Assembly: GCA_004431415.1 (NCBI GenBank)
Contig: QPMI01000457.1
Coordinates: 124,001 to 188,000 of the forward strand
Source of the DNA: Cyanophora paradoxa
Taxonomy: Eukaryota; Glaucocystophyceae; Cyanophorales; Cyanophoraceae
Reading direction: 5' to 3'
DNA length: 64,000 nt
A model generated the notes under the pieces. That model was not told the origin of the DNA and did no database searches. It saw nothing but the letters and a program-made list of their open reading frames with translations. Shown here piece after piece: positions 48,597 through 60,600 of the stretch. Every line of letters starts with the position of its first letter. Position 1 is the first letter of the stretch. The translations under genes and the position numbers were made by a program.

Positions 48597-50688
48597 CTAG
48601 CGGCGGCTGGTCTCGCTCTTGACCGCGCGGGGGTGCTTGGCGGGGCCCGGCCGCTGCGCCTCCTCCGGCCCCTCCGCCCCCCGCCCCCGCTTGCCCTGCC
48701 CCTGCGCGGCGGCCGGCTGCGCGGCGGCGGCGGCGGGGCTGCCGGCCCGGCGCTGGCTCTCGAGCTTGACCATCGAGGGCCCGCTCCCGGGCGGCAGCGC
48801 GCGCGACGCCCCCGGCGTCGCCGGCTTCGCGGCGGCCGATGAAGAGGAGGAGGAGGAGGAGGAGGGGCTGAGGGCCGGCGGCGGCGGCGGCGGCGGCAGA
48901 GGAGGAGGAGGAGGATGGCGGGGCGGGGAGGGCGAGGGGGTCCGGCAGGGAGTAGAAGACGCGTGCCGGCCCCGGCGCGTTCGGGACCTTCCTCTTGTCC
49001 TGCGCGCCCGCTCAGCCGAGCCGACCTGGGCGGGGCGGGCGGGCCGGGGCGGGCCGGGGCGGGGCGGGGCGGGGCGGGGCGGGGCGGGGCGGGGCGGGGC
49101 GGGGGCGCACGCGCTGGGCGATGGACTCGTCCTTGACTCCGGCGCGGAGGCGGTTCGCGATGTGGTTCACCTCCCGCTGCTTCTCCGCCCCCTCCGCCTC
49201 CGTGAAGAAGCCGGCGCTCACCCCCGCCTGCGCACCAGATCCCCGGGTCGGTCAGACCGGCTCGCACCGCTCGGATCGGGCCCGGCGGGGCGCACGGCGT
49301 AGACTTCGGCGGCGGTGAGGGGCTCCGCGGCGCGCTCCAGGACGGCCCGCACGCGCTCGTCGTACTCCCTCAGCGCCGCATCCCTCGCCTCCTTGCTCCC
49401 GCTCGCCACGTACAGCGGGAGCCGCCCCTGCCCCGCGGCCGCTACCGGCGCCGGCGCCGCCGGGGGCGCAGCGGGGGCCTGCTGCGCCGGCGCGGCGGCG
49501 GCGGCGGCGGAGCTGGAGGCCGCCGCTGGCTTCGCGGGCGCCGGGGCGGGCTTGGGCTGCAGCGCCGGCTTCGGCTGCAGCGCCGGCTTCGGCTGTGGCG
49601 CCGCCTTCATCGCCGCGGGCGGCGCCGGTGCGGGTGGCTTCGGGCTCGCGCCCGAGGGCCCGGCGGCAGGCTGAGCGAGCGCCGGCGTGAGCGGGCGGGC
49701 GACCGAACAAGCTAACGGCGCCGGCGGCCCAAGCGGCGCGCACCTGGTCGCCCTTGTCCTTGTCCGTCTCGAACGGGAGCGGCTGGGGCGGCTTCTTCGT
49801 CTGCGCGGGGCGGCCCTCAGGACTTCAGAGGCGCGGGCGGGGCGCGGGCGGGGCGGGGGCGGGCGCGGGCCAGGGACTCGGAGAGGGTGCGGGCGAAGGC
49901 CATGCTGGCCTTGAGCGTGCTCTTCGTCCACATCTGCTCGGGCTCCCCGTACCGCTTCCGCTCGTACTGCCGGTCCAGCTCGTGGTGCTTCACCCCTGGC
50001 CCGCCCCGCCCGGTCGGAGGAGGGCGCGCCGGGAGGGGCGGCGGAGCGCGGCGGGCGCCAGCGGGGGGCGCGCCCTTCTCCCAGGAGATGACGCCCTCCT
50101 TGGGCGTGATGCTCCACTTGCAGGAGAAGTACCTGCCCCGGCGCCTGAGCCGGCGCGGCGCGGCGCGGGGCGGGGCGGAGCGGGGCGTGGCGGGGCGGGC
50201 TGGGGGCGCACATGAGGACCATGTGGCCCGGGTGCTTCTTGAGCTCGGCCTGGATCTCGGCGTGCTCCTTGGGCGTGATGGGGAGCTCGCTCGGGTCCAC
50301 CACCACCGCCGGCCAGTGGCCTGCGGGCGGCGAGGGGCGCGTCGGCGCAGGCGGGACAGGGAAGGGCGACAGAAATGTTACCGGAGCGGTCCTCGTCGGC
50401 CAGGACCAAGTCGCCGGGCCGGAACTTGTGCGACGGGTCCAGGAGCTGCAAGCCCGCCTCGCGCTTCTTCTCCTCTGACGGCGGGTTCGGCTGCTTGGAC
50501 TTCCGGGCCTTCTGCTGGCGCTTCGCCCGCTTCGGCTGCTTCGAGCCCTCGTCGGGGATCGCTTGGCTTGCCTGCTTCCTTTTAGTCGGCGCGGCGGGGC
50601 TGGCGCCCGGCGCCGGAGAGGCGGATGCCTTCAAAGGCTGTTTTCCTTTCGCCGCTCGCATCCTTTCCGCTGCTCCCCTCGTGTTCAT
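48597..50688 (-). CDS. PWWP-like nuclear protein, Lys- and Pro/Ala-rich, multi-exon
   Basis: ATG at 50,688. The first exon is very basic (KRAKRQQKARKSKQP) and ends FRPGDLVLADEDRSG. After an intron with a GTAACA donor (ending near 50,325) it continues GHWPAVVVDPSELPI, so the join gives the GDLV...xWPAVV core of a PWWP domain. Later exons read FSCKWSITPKEGVISWEKG and HHELDRQYERKRYG, then a Pro/Ala/Lys-rich linker with a repeated QPKPAL unit (about 49,550-49,600), a helical part (AALREYDERVRAVLERA), REVNHIANRLRAGVKDESI, and a basic tail ending VKSETSRR at 48,597. One intron is largely (GGGGC)n on +. PWWP domains bind methylated histone tails and DNA; the Trp-Trp pair is reduced here to HW. Confidence 0.62.
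49056..49105. repeat. (GGGGC)n microsatellite in an intron
   Basis: About nine to ten copies of GGGGC on +, so CCCCG on the sense strand of the PWWP-like gene. It lies in an intron and could form G-quadruplexes on the + strand. Similar shorter runs occur in other introns (about 52,680-52,720; 55,864-55,896). Confidence 0.85.
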
Positions 50689-51004
50689 GGCGCCGATACC
50701 GAGAACAACTTTGACGCAAGCTCGGCAGGCGAAACTCCCTTATACGCAGCTAATCGATGCGCGTTGCCTGTGTACGCCGCCGCTGACGTTCGCGGGCGTC
50801 GCGGACGAGCTGTCAGGCGCGATGTTTCTCCGGGCCTCGTTCGGCGGCAGCGGATGCCCTTCTGCGGGCTCTATGGATGTCTCCGGCACGCTGCGGCAGG
50901 TCGGCGGTGCTCGAAAGGCTGTGGCGGGCAACTCAAGGGCTGTGCGCGCAATTGCGTACCCCAAGAGCCACAAAACTTGAAAAAGCGGCGCCTGCAGCGC
51001 CTTA
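50689..51004. other. divergent promoter region
   Basis: 316 bp between the ATGs of two genes read away from each other (PWWP-like on -, tocopherol-cyclase-like on +). No separate gene seen; it must carry both promoters. Confidence 0.4.
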
Positions 51005-52423
51005 ATGCCGTACCGCGCGCCTGTGACCAGCGCTCTGGTGCTGATTGCGGCGGCGGCGCTCTCCACGTGCCCCGTCTCGGCGGCGCACCCGTTCGACCCG
51101 CGGCCCGTTCCGGCGCTCGGGCCTTTCTTCGATGGCTACTACGTGCGCGTGACGACGCGCGAATTCGATACGCCCGACCTGCTCTCCGTCGCGGCGCTTG
51201 CAGGCATCGTCTACGGAGACGGCGAGGCGATCTCCGCGTACTTCGCGGTCCTGGCGCACCGGCGGGGCGGGCGCGGTCTGCTCTTCTTCGATGATCACCC
51301 GCCCCCGAGTAGCGCGCGCTTCGAGGCATGCGCGCCGACTTCTCCGCCTCTCCCCGGCCCGTGCTTCACGCTGAGCTTTGAGGGCGGCTCTTTCGCGATG
51401 CAAAACGGTGAGCCGTGATCCAGCGCCGCAGGCTATCTTCTCCGCCCGCGCTGACCGCCGACGTCCGCCCGCATGCAGGCTCTCTCTCGCTGCACTTCGC
51501 GCTCGGGGACTCTCAGCTCCTCATCCAGACGCTCGGCGAGGCCGTCCCGTGGGGCAGGGACGGGCGGGACCCGGAGGGGGTCCTGGGGCGCGGCCTGGCG
51601 CCGCTGCCCCTCCACTGGGGCGTCTTCAGCCTCGCCTCCCCCGCGGAGGGCGACCTCGCTCCCGGGGGCGGCGCCCCGGCGCTGGGCTTCCGCGGCTGGG
51701 CGCACGTGGAGAAGAACTGGGGCCGCGCCTTCCCCCCCGCCTGGATCTGGCTCCAGGCCGCCGCCCGCAACGGCTCCGCGCAGCTCTCCGTCACGGGCGG
51801 GCCCCCGGTCCCCGGCAGGCGCGCCCTCCCCGCCTGGCTTGAAGCCGAGCCGAGCCGAGCCGTCCTGACTCCGGGGCTGGGCGGCAGCCCGAGCTTCTAC
51901 TTCGGGAGCCTGCGGGTGCGGGACGGGCCCCGGCAATCCTGGACCTCCCGCCCGGGCCAGGACCTCGTCCGAGCCAAGCCCGACCCGTGCGCGCGCGCCG
52001 CGCCGGCGGCGGGTCACAGTGGAGGCTATAGCTGACTGCGGCTTCGGTCAGGTGCGGGGGCCGCCTGGCGCTGGCCTTCGAGCGGCTGGACCTCCTCGAG
52101 CGCGTCGAGGTCGAGGCCGCCTGCGGCCCCGGCTCGGCGGCGGCGCCCTGCCTCGCCGTCCCCACCGCGCGGGGCTTCCTCCCGGGCGCCCGCGAGGCCT
52201 TCGGCTGCCGGGCCGCCGCCCGCGTGTACCGCAGGGGGCCCGGGCTCGCCGGGCTCTGGCCGGGCGGCGGCTGGCGCCTCCACGCGGAATTCGTTGCGCC
52301 GCTCGGACTCTATTTTCAAATTAGATCACTTCCGTGTCTGACGGGCGCGCGGGGCCGCAGTCTTTCGAGGAGGCCGCGCTGGAGTTCGGCGGGGAGTCCA
52401 TGTGCACGCCTTGCGGCAGCTAG
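51005..52423 (+). CDS. tocopherol cyclase-like (VTE1-type) protein with an N-terminal signal or targeting sequence
   Basis: ATG at 51,005. Residues 8-26 are hydrophobic (SALVLIAAAALSTCPVSA), a signal or leader. Exon 1 (to 51,407, GTGAGC donor) reads FDPRPVPALGPFFDGYYVRV, the start of the tocopherol-cyclase fold. Exon 2 begins at 51,479, joins in frame, and has WGVFSL and GFRGWAHVEKNWGRAFPPAW; the last is the best-conserved block of the family. A later exon from about 52,052 reads LALAFERLDLLERVEVEA and GLWPGGGWRLHAEF; the final exon FEEAALEFGGESMC ends at 52,423. Family members close the chromanol ring in vitamin E synthesis in plastids, so photosynthetic ancestry is hinted at, but related proteins of other function exist. 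Confidence 0.66.
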
Positions 52424-52790
52424 CTACTAAATGTAATCCATGATATGTACATGTATCGATTTCACTGAGTCATATCATATTCATACGCTGCGGAAGCGTT
52501 GCACCAATCGAAGTTGGCGATCAGTTGAATTCGACGGGCCGGGGCCGAGGGCCGAGGGCGCGGCCTCCCTCAGGCGCGGAGGAGTGCGTCGATAAGGGAC
52601 GTCGGGGCCTGCGCGCGCGGGGCTCAGATCACGCGGGGAAGTTTAAAAGGCCCCGCGGCGCGCGGGGCGGGGCCCCGGGCGGGGCGGGGCGGGGCCCCGG
52701 GCGGGGCGGGGCGGGCCTCGGGGCGGGGCGAGCGGGCGCCGCGGGGCGACTCGGTCGTCTCCATCGGGTCCCCCTCCTGCCGCCCGAAGC
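52424..52790. other. intergenic region between convergent genes
   Basis: 367 bp between two stop codons: AT-rich first (to about 52,530), then GC-rich with GGGGCGGGGC runs. No gene seen; it should hold both 3' ends. Confidence 0.4.
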
Positions 52791-55700
52791 TCAAGAGGAC
52801 CGCTCGGAGCAGGTCGTCTCTAAGGAGAGCTCGGGGGGCACCGGCGGGGGCAGCGGAGTCTTCTTCGAGCCCCTGCGGGGGTGCCCGGGCGGCAGCTCCG
52901 GGCCGTACACCACCTGCGGGGGATCAGGCGCCGGGCCGGGGCGGAGGGGAGGAGGGGCCGGACGGACCGGGGCCGGGGGCTTCAGGAGGGGGAGGCCGGC
53001 GGGGCCGCCAGCGGTGGCGGCGTCTTTGGACGGGGGCGCGTCGGCGCCGGGCGCGTCATCCGCAGCGTGCGGGCGCGGGCTGCAGCAAGCTCAGACGCGC
53101 TCAGCTCAGACAGAGAAGGCGGGGCACGGCGGGGGCACCTGGATCCCCCGGAGGAGGACGCGGCGCCCTCGACGAGCCGCGCCGGCAGGCCGGCCTTCTC
53201 CCGCAGCTGCGCCCAGAACGTCAGTCTAGATCTGGCACCCGGCCCGGGCCGGGGGAGGAAGGGAGCAGGGCCCGGCGCGCCGCGAGGATCTCGACGCGGG
53301 CGGCCGCGAGGAGCGCCTCGGCCGCCTGCACCGCCGGGCGCGCCCCTGCCCGGCCGGCCCTTGGCTTAGGCCCGCGTGCGAGAGAGAGAGAGACGGTGCC
53401 GCCGGACGGACGGACGCACCGGGCTCGAGGTCGTTCTCGAAGACGAGGACGGGGACAGGGGCCGCCGCCCCGTCCCCGGCGGCCTGGAGGGCGAGGGCGG
53501 CGGACCCGGAGGGGGCCCCGGGCTCCTTTCCCGGGCCGGGGAAGTAGGAGGCGAGGAGGAGGGCCTTAAGCTCGCCCTTGTCCGCCAGCACCCGCGCCAG
53601 CGCCCTCGACATCATCGACTGCGCACGAAGGCTTCTTGGCTGCTTCTTCATCTTAGGGGGCGCCGGGGCGGGCGGACGAGGTCTGCGGAGGAGGCGTCCA
53701 GGGCGTCCCCGAGGTGCCGCAGCTCCCGCTCCGCCGCAGCCAGCTGCTGCTGCGCCTGCCGGGGAGGGTCAAGGGGGGGGAAGAGTCGGGGGGGGGGGGG
53801 GGTACGGGCGCTCGCCTCCTCGTGGAGGGCGCGGAGCTCGTGGAGGCGGCCCCGCAGCTCGCCCTCCCGCTCCGCCCTGCTCGTATCCCCCTTCAGGTGT
53901 CGGGTACAGGGAACGTAGAAGAACGAGTACAGACCACTCGGGGCGGCCGGCGGCGCAGCGGGGACACTCCTGCGGCCCCGGGGCGGGGGCGGGGGCCGGG
54001 GCCGGCGCCGGGGCCGCAGGGCCTCCCCCGGACTCGAGCCTCTGGCGCAGCTGCGCGCGCGAGCCGTGAGCTTCTTAAGTGGGGCGCCGGAGCTCGTGAG
54101 GCCGGCGCACGGCGAAGTTCTCGAGGCGGAGGGCGGCGAGGAGGGACTCGGCGGCCTGCAGCACCGGCGGGCACGCTGCGCCACGTCCGCCTCAGAAGAG
54201 ACGGCGGCGCAGGGGAGCGGGCGGGGCGGGGCGGGGCGGGCGCGCCCTCGTCGAGGTCTTCCTGGTAGAGCAGCACGGGCTCCGCCTGCTGCCGGCCCCC
54301 CGCCACCTTCTTCACCTGGGGCGCGGGCTTAGAGGAGGGGGTAGGGGGTTGCGAGGGCAGGGGGTAGGGGCGCGCGTGGAGGGCGGCGCGGGGGCCGGGG
54401 CGGCCCGGGCCGGGGGCCTGGGAGCCCGGGAAGTAGGCGGCGAGGAGGGCCTCGCGGAGGCCCGGCCGGTCGTCCAGCAGGTGCGAGATCGCCCGCGACA
54501 CCGAGACCTGGGGGCGGGGGGGTGGCGGAGCTGAGAAGGGGCTTCCCCAGCCCCTCGGGCCGGGCCGGGCCGGGGCGCACGAGGTCGGAGGAGGTGGCGT
54601 CGAGGGCCTCCTCCAGGCGCCGCGCCTCCGCCTCCGCCGCGGCCGCCCGCCCCGCCGCCTGCGCCCGCGTTAGGGGAGGAGGGGAGGGGGAGAGGAAGGG
54701 GAGGAGGACGGCACGCCTCCTCGTGGGCGGCGCGCAGGTCCACGAAGCGGCTCTGTTGTTGGGGCGGGTCGGGTCGGTCAGGGCGAGCGCAAGGAGCTCA
54801 CGGGCGGGCGGGAGGGCGGGCCTGGAGGTCGGCGTGCTGGAGGCAGGCGAGGTCCAGCATCTTCAGCGCCCGCCCGTTCTGCGCGATCAGCCTCCCCTGC
54901 CCCTCCTCGCCCCGCTCCTGCCGCCCTTTGACCTTGAGCCGCGCGGGCCGGAGGAAGGGACGGGCGGGGCGTGGGCGGGCCTGGGCGGCGCGGAGCTCGG
55001 CGGTGAGGCGGGCGACGGCCGCCGTCAGCTGCGCCTTCTCCTTCTCCAGCCCCGCCGCGCGCCCCTCCACAGCCTGGCGCGAGCGAGCGAGCGGGCCTGA
55101 GAAGGGCCGCGGCGCAGGGAAACAATACAAAAGGGGCGCGCCTGGACGTAGGCGCGGACCTCGCGCGCGTCCTTTCGGAGGCGCGCCGCCTCCTCCTGCG
55201 CCGCCGCCGCCTTCCGCCGGAGCTCCAGCGCCTCCTCCAGCTCCGGCGCCGGGTCTGCCGCGCGCGCGCGGGCACGTTCGGGCCGCGCAGAGCCGGCTGG
55301 GGAGGGCGGGCGGGCGGGAGGGCGGGCGCGCCGGTGTTGGAGCCGACGGCGCACGTCTCGCCGAGCAGGTCGAGCACCATCCTGCGAGCCGTCGAAGGAG
55401 GCGGCGGGGCGGCGGGGGAGGCGGCGGCGGCGGCGGGGCGCACGTGGAGCGGCGGCGGGCGTTGTCGGCGCGGGCGCGGGCGGCGCGGTCGATGCCGTGC
55501 GCGATGCTCTCGCCCGCCAGCTGCAGCTCGTCCAGCATGTGCATCATCTGCGCGCGCCGCCGCCCCGCAGGCCAGGCCGGCGACGTTCAGCGCCCGCGCG
55601 CGGGCGGCGGGGCGGGGCGGGGAGGGGGCGCGCCTGGTCCACGTTGTCGACCTCGCGGCTGAAGCGGTCGATGAGCTGCGGAGCTGTTTTAGAAGGCGGC

Positions 55701-56383
55701 CCGGCCCGGCGGAGCAGATGGGGGTCCGGGGGGAGAATTTCGAAAGGGGCGGATGGGGGTCCAGGGGGGTACGGACCCGGGCGCGCTCCTTCTCCCAGTC
55801 GAGGCAGGATTCGATCTTCCTGCGCTCCAGCGCGTGCAGCTGCGGCGCGGCTCGCTCGCCCGGGCGGGGCGGGGCGGGGCGGGGCGGGGCGGGGCGGGCC
55901 TGCTGCGTGAACTCGGCGTGCCAGTGGAGTTTCTCGAGCACCGACTCGGGCGCCTCCGTCGCGCTGCAGCACCCGAAGAGGAACGAGGCCGGCGCCGCCG
56001 GCGCCGACTCCGCCGCCGACTTGCGCAGGACGGCTGCAGACCCGCGCGCGGCGTGACCGCGGGCAAGGCGGGGCGGGGCGGCCGCGAGCCGGCGACGGCG
56101 GCGGCGGAGCGCACCGCGGAGCTCTGCGCTGGAGCGTCCCTTGGGGCTGACTTTGAGGGCGGGGCCGGCGCTGTCTGCCCGCTGCAGATCTGCGAAAGTG
56201 GGCGGCGCCAGCGCCGCCTCCGCCTTCGGGGTCGGCGCCGGCTTCGGCGTCGCGGGCTTCCCCGCCGCCTCGGCGCAGCAGTCCGGCTTCGAGCACGCTG
56301 CGTCCCGTCGCGGCCGCTGTCAGGAAGGAACATAGGCAGCGGAGGGCGCGCGCCGAGCGGGTGAACGCATGCGCACCCGTCAT
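52791..56383 (-). CDS. large coiled-coil protein with an internal duplicated block
   Basis: Many short exons on - carry heptad-rich helices: LDELQLAGESIAHGIDRAA, ELEEALELRRKAAAAQEE, LEKEKAQLTAAVARLTAEL and others, from about 55,980 to 53,650. A block containing LRxxHEEA, a helix ending DAxSxDLVRP, a unit ending EALLAAYFPG and then PVLLYQEDL occurs at about 54,130-54,760. It recurs in the same order at about 53,290-53,850 (KALLLASYFPG, PVLVFENDL). The C-terminus is Pro-rich and stops at 52,791. Several introns start with GC (CAG then GCSCGCCC). The start is uncertain: an ATG at 56,383 is the best visible one, but the first exons are low complexity. Probably a cytoskeletal, ciliary or Golgi structural protein. 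Confidence 0.55.
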
Positions 56384-57697
56384 CTTCGAATTCAAGAATC
56401 GATATCCGGGGCGCAGGCGCAGCTGGAGAGAAAGATCTGGAGGCGAGCGAAGCGGGCTTCCGATCCAAACGCCGCTACCGCGGCCGTTGCGGCTCTGTAC
56501 GACTGGCCTGGCGGGCAGCTGCAGCTGCAGCCGTCAATGACTCGGAGGACCTCTGCGGCTGACGCGGGTCAGATCTGGGCCGGGCGGAAGTTTGTCTGCT
56601 GCGCACGTTCCGCATACGCCCGCGGGGCGTGCATGCAGGGCTCGAGCTCGAGCTCGAGCTCGTCGATGTCTGGTTGCAATTGCCAAAGTTGCAGCCGACG
56701 CAGAGAGACCGCGATCGAAGATGACAGCTCGATCGAAGTCGCGTCTTCGATCGCCCTCAACCACTCTCGAGCTCGAGCCCGCCGACCACTTGTGATCGCT
56801 GTCCGCACGCGCGCGCTGCGCCGGCTCGACTGCGCCGGGGTTTACGGCTCGACGCGTGCAGCGGGATCGGGCGCGCCGGAATCATCGGAAGAGCGAGCTC
56901 GAGGAGCGCGCGCAGTTTCGACCGGACCGCGGCCGGGGGTACGCGTGCTCGGCGACTTCGAATCTGAATTCGAAGCAGAATTCGAAGCAGCGCTAGCGCT
57001 CTTAAGCTTGTACATGTACATCCCGCCGCGGCGCTCTTGCCGCACTCGCCCCGACTCGGCGAGCGGCCGATATTTTGAGCGCATGCCCGGCGGCCTCATG
57101 CGTTGCGTCGGAATCAGCCCGGCAACGCTTCGAATTAAAATTCAGGCTTCAGCTTTCAGGATTGAAATAACGATGCAAGGCTTGCCAGGATTAAAAAGCG
57201 ATCGAAGACTAATTAAGCCTAAGAATCGAAACTGTACATGTAATCGATTTACTGCACGATCAAGTACTTGAAAAATCGATCGAATTCGAAGGCTCACAGA
57301 ATATTTATCGATCAAGCTGGCGCTCAAGATCGACTCACGGAAAACATCGCAGTCCAGCTGTGGATCAAGCCTTAAGCTTGAAGACTGTACAAGAAAATCT
57401 AAAGGTTTGTCAGACATGGATCAAGACTGTACAAGAAAATTCGAAGGTTCATCAAACCACCGCGGCACAGGAATTCGAAACATCAAAGGAAGAACCGAGA
57501 CTCTGAGAATGAGAAGGAGAGGGCAAAGCTTAGCTTCAAGCTAACTTAGTAAGATGGATGAATACAAATGGAAGACCGTCGGACTGTACTGGAGTCAACA
57601 ATCTCTCAAGAGGAAAAGGGCCGCACTACAGCTGATTTAATTACTAAGTTATAAGTGTGGGGAAGCACGAGGGTGCAGGCGCGCCAGGCACCTGCCC
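56384..57697. other. intergenic region, mixed composition
   Basis: About 1.3 kb with no convincing gene. It has a GAGCTC palindromic run (about 56,640-56,668), GAATTCGAAGCA repeats (about 56,968-56,990) and an AT-rich part from 57,120 to 57,650. Promoter DNA of the coiled-coil gene is expected at the left end and the 3' end of the second NACHT gene at the right. Confidence 0.45.
57361..57440. repeat. imperfect tandem duplication in intergenic DNA
   Basis: TGGATCAAG followed by AAGACTGTACAAGAAAAT occurs twice (18-base core at 57,381-57,398 and 57,423-57,440), with a short insertion in the first copy. Confidence 0.7.
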
Positions 57698-60600
57698 TCA
57701 GGGGAGGGCGAGGGCCTGCTGCAGCTGCGCGCGGGCCTGCGCCGCCTCCTCCGAGCCCGCCCCGTGCACCGCCTCGGCAGCCTCCAGCGCAGCCTGCCGC
57801 CCCGCCCCTCGCAAAACATTGAAGGTGCGCGGCGGAGGCGGGGGCGCACCCGGAACATCTCCTGGGCGGCAGGGGCGTCCCCCATCTCGAGGTACGCCGT
57901 CCCGCAGTTCTGCGCCGCTCGTTCACCCAAGCGGGGGCGGCGGTGGGCACGGCGGGCGGGCGGGCGGGCGGGCCTGCATGGTGGCGATGGTGGCGGGGTG
58001 GCGGGGCCCGTGGGCGGCGACGCGGGCGCGGAGGGCGGCCTGGAGCAGCGGGCGCGCCGCGGCGTGCTCCCTCAGCTCAACCAGCGCGATCGCGAGGTTC
58101 TGCGCCGCGTGCGCCGTCGACGGGTGCGACTCGCCCAGCGAAGCGCTCCGGATGCGGTGCGCCTCCTGCGGGCAAGCATGGGGCGCGTCGGGCCGCGGCG
58201 CGGGCCGGAGCGCGAGGAGGGGCGGGGGCCGGGGCGGCCTCGCCTCGAGCAGGGGCCGGGCGGCCACGAAGGCGCCCCGGTTGATGTAGATCGCCGAGAT
58301 GCTGCGGGGAGACTGTGAGCGCGCGCCGGGGCTGCCTCGAGAGCGCTTAAGCCTGAGCCCCGGACGGACTTGAAGAGGGAGCCGGCGACGTCGGGGTGGT
58401 CGGGCCCCAGCGCCGCCTGCCGGATCGCCAGCGACTCCTGCCGCCCCCTCAGAGGAAGAAGAAGCAACGAAGACAACGCGCGCCTCAGAAACTCCTGCAA
58501 TCAACTAAGCAGCTCCTATAATTAACTAAGAAATTCTTATACTGTTAATCAGCTAAGAAATTCTCTTAGTCGGCGGGCCTGGTAGAGGGGCAGGGCGGCG
58601 GCCTCGGCGCCGCGCTCGTCGAGGAAGGCCGCCAGCGCCTCCACCGCCCGCGCCGTCTCCGGCGCCCCAGGCGCCCCCGCCCGCCGCGCCTCCGCCGCCT
58701 CCTGCACGGGCGGGCCGTCGGACCGCCCCACGAAGGATGCGGGCGGGAGGGCGGACGCGGAGGAGGGCGAGCTGCCCCGCGGCGTCGCCGGTGCTCTTGT
58801 ACGCGAAGGCGAGCGCCTGCTCCACCTGCCCGGCCCCCCGTGGCTCAGCTCGGAGCTCAGCTTCCAGCTTTGAGCGAGCTGCAGGGTGCGAGCCTGCTGA
58901 GTCTCGGCGTGGTGGGGCCCCATCTTGGCCCGGAACGCCCGCAGCGCCGACTGCTCCGAAGTGAGAGGGCGCGAGACTGGTGGCTCATAATCAGAGCGGG
59001 GGGCGGGCCTGGAGGTGGGGGACGGCCTCGGGGGTGCGCCCGAGGCCGGCGAGGCAGGCAGCGAGGCTCTTTGCGGCCCGGGCGACGGGCGGCTCGTCGG
59101 GCCCGAGCGCGCGGGAGAGGGCCGGCACGGCCTCCTCGAAGAGCGCCCGCGCCGCCTCCAGCTCCCGCAGCTGCAGGTGCACGCTGCGCGGAAGCTCGTG
59201 AGAGGAGGCACTCGAGGCGACGCTCTAAGGGCTCTTCGAAGGGGCGCGCCTGGCGAGCTGGTAGAGGGTCTCGGCGGTCGTCGGGTGCGCCCGCCCCAGC
59301 GCCTCTCCGCGCACGCGCAGCGCCTCCTGCAGGCAAGTGCGGACGAGGCTAAGGCAAGAAGGCGAGGCGAGGCCGGGCACGCCGCGCGCACCTCGAAGAA
59401 CGGCTTCGCGGCCGCCGCGTCGCCCAGCCCCCTGCTGACGACCCCCATGCTGCGGACGGCGGCGGCGGCACGACGACCGTGAGCGAATTTCATGGGCCGA
59501 GGGACTGCAGGGACCGGAGGGCATCAAAAGGGGCCGTATGCGTACTTGTGGAGCGAGGCAGCCGTGTCGAGGTGGTCGGGCCCGAGCACCTTCCGCCGGA
59601 TCCTCAGCGCGTCCTGCGCGCGCCCCGCGTCTTCAGATCTAGGGTTGCGAGGTACAGCGGGGCGGAGCGGAGCGAGGGCGGGCCTCGTGAAGAGCAGAAG
59701 GCGAGCAGAGCAGCGAGCTCGAGCGCGCCTGGGCGGTGTCGGGGTGGTCGGCCCCCGCGACCCGCTCGAAGAACGTGAGGGCCCAGTTCTGGTGCTGCAC
59801 CGCCCCCTGCGCGCCCCGCAGCGACGGCGTCAGATCGAGAAGGCTCCGCCCAAGTCAAGCGCCTCGGGGCGCCTTGTTGAAGGCGCGGGCGTCCTCCTCG
59901 CGGCCCATCGCGAAGAGGAGGCGCGAGACGAGGGGCAGGTGCCCGGGGTCCGCCCCCGCCTGCAGCGCCGCCATGTACCTGGGGGTACGCCGTTAGGCGG
60001 AAAGAACGCTCCTCCAGCGGGGGCGCGGGGGCGCGGGGCGCGCCGGTCTGCGGCCTGGTCGGCGCGGCCGGATGCCTCCCTGCGGGCGCCCGCGCGTGCC
60101 GTCAGCCATTTCAAAGCTTTGCCTCGGAGCTCGCTCGGGATGGGAGGAGCGCGCCAGAGGCGGGCGAGCTCGTGGGCGTCGAGGTGGAAGAGGGTCGCTG
60201 GCTCCGCCAGCAGCCCCGCCAGCCGTTCCCCTGCCCCGCCACAACTCGGGCGTGCATGGAGGAGGAGGGGCGCGGGGCCGGTGTACCGGCGGCGGGCCCC
60301 GCGCGGGCGAGGGCCCAGGAGCCCTCTTCCGACCGCCGCCGCGACTCGGGCTGCGTCCGCCGTCAAGCCGTGTCTGATCAGAATTGATCTGATCAGCGAG
60401 GGACCTGGCGGAGGAAGTAGTCTCCGAGGCGCTCGTGGAAGGCCCGCCGCGCCTCGCCGCCCGCCGCCAGCCCGCACTCCGCCTCCGCCGCCTGCCCCGC
60501 CGCGGTTCGATCGCGAGGAGAGGGCGTGCGGGGGGCGAAGGGAGGGCGCGCGCGCCTCGGCCGCGCAGCGGTGGAAGAACGTGTAGAGGCCGTCTGCAGA

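Noticed and set aside
54778-55941. A 387-residue - strand frame in the coiled-coil gene
   Set aside because: It reads through GC-rich introns as repetitive Pro/Arg; the helical exons lie in several different frames.
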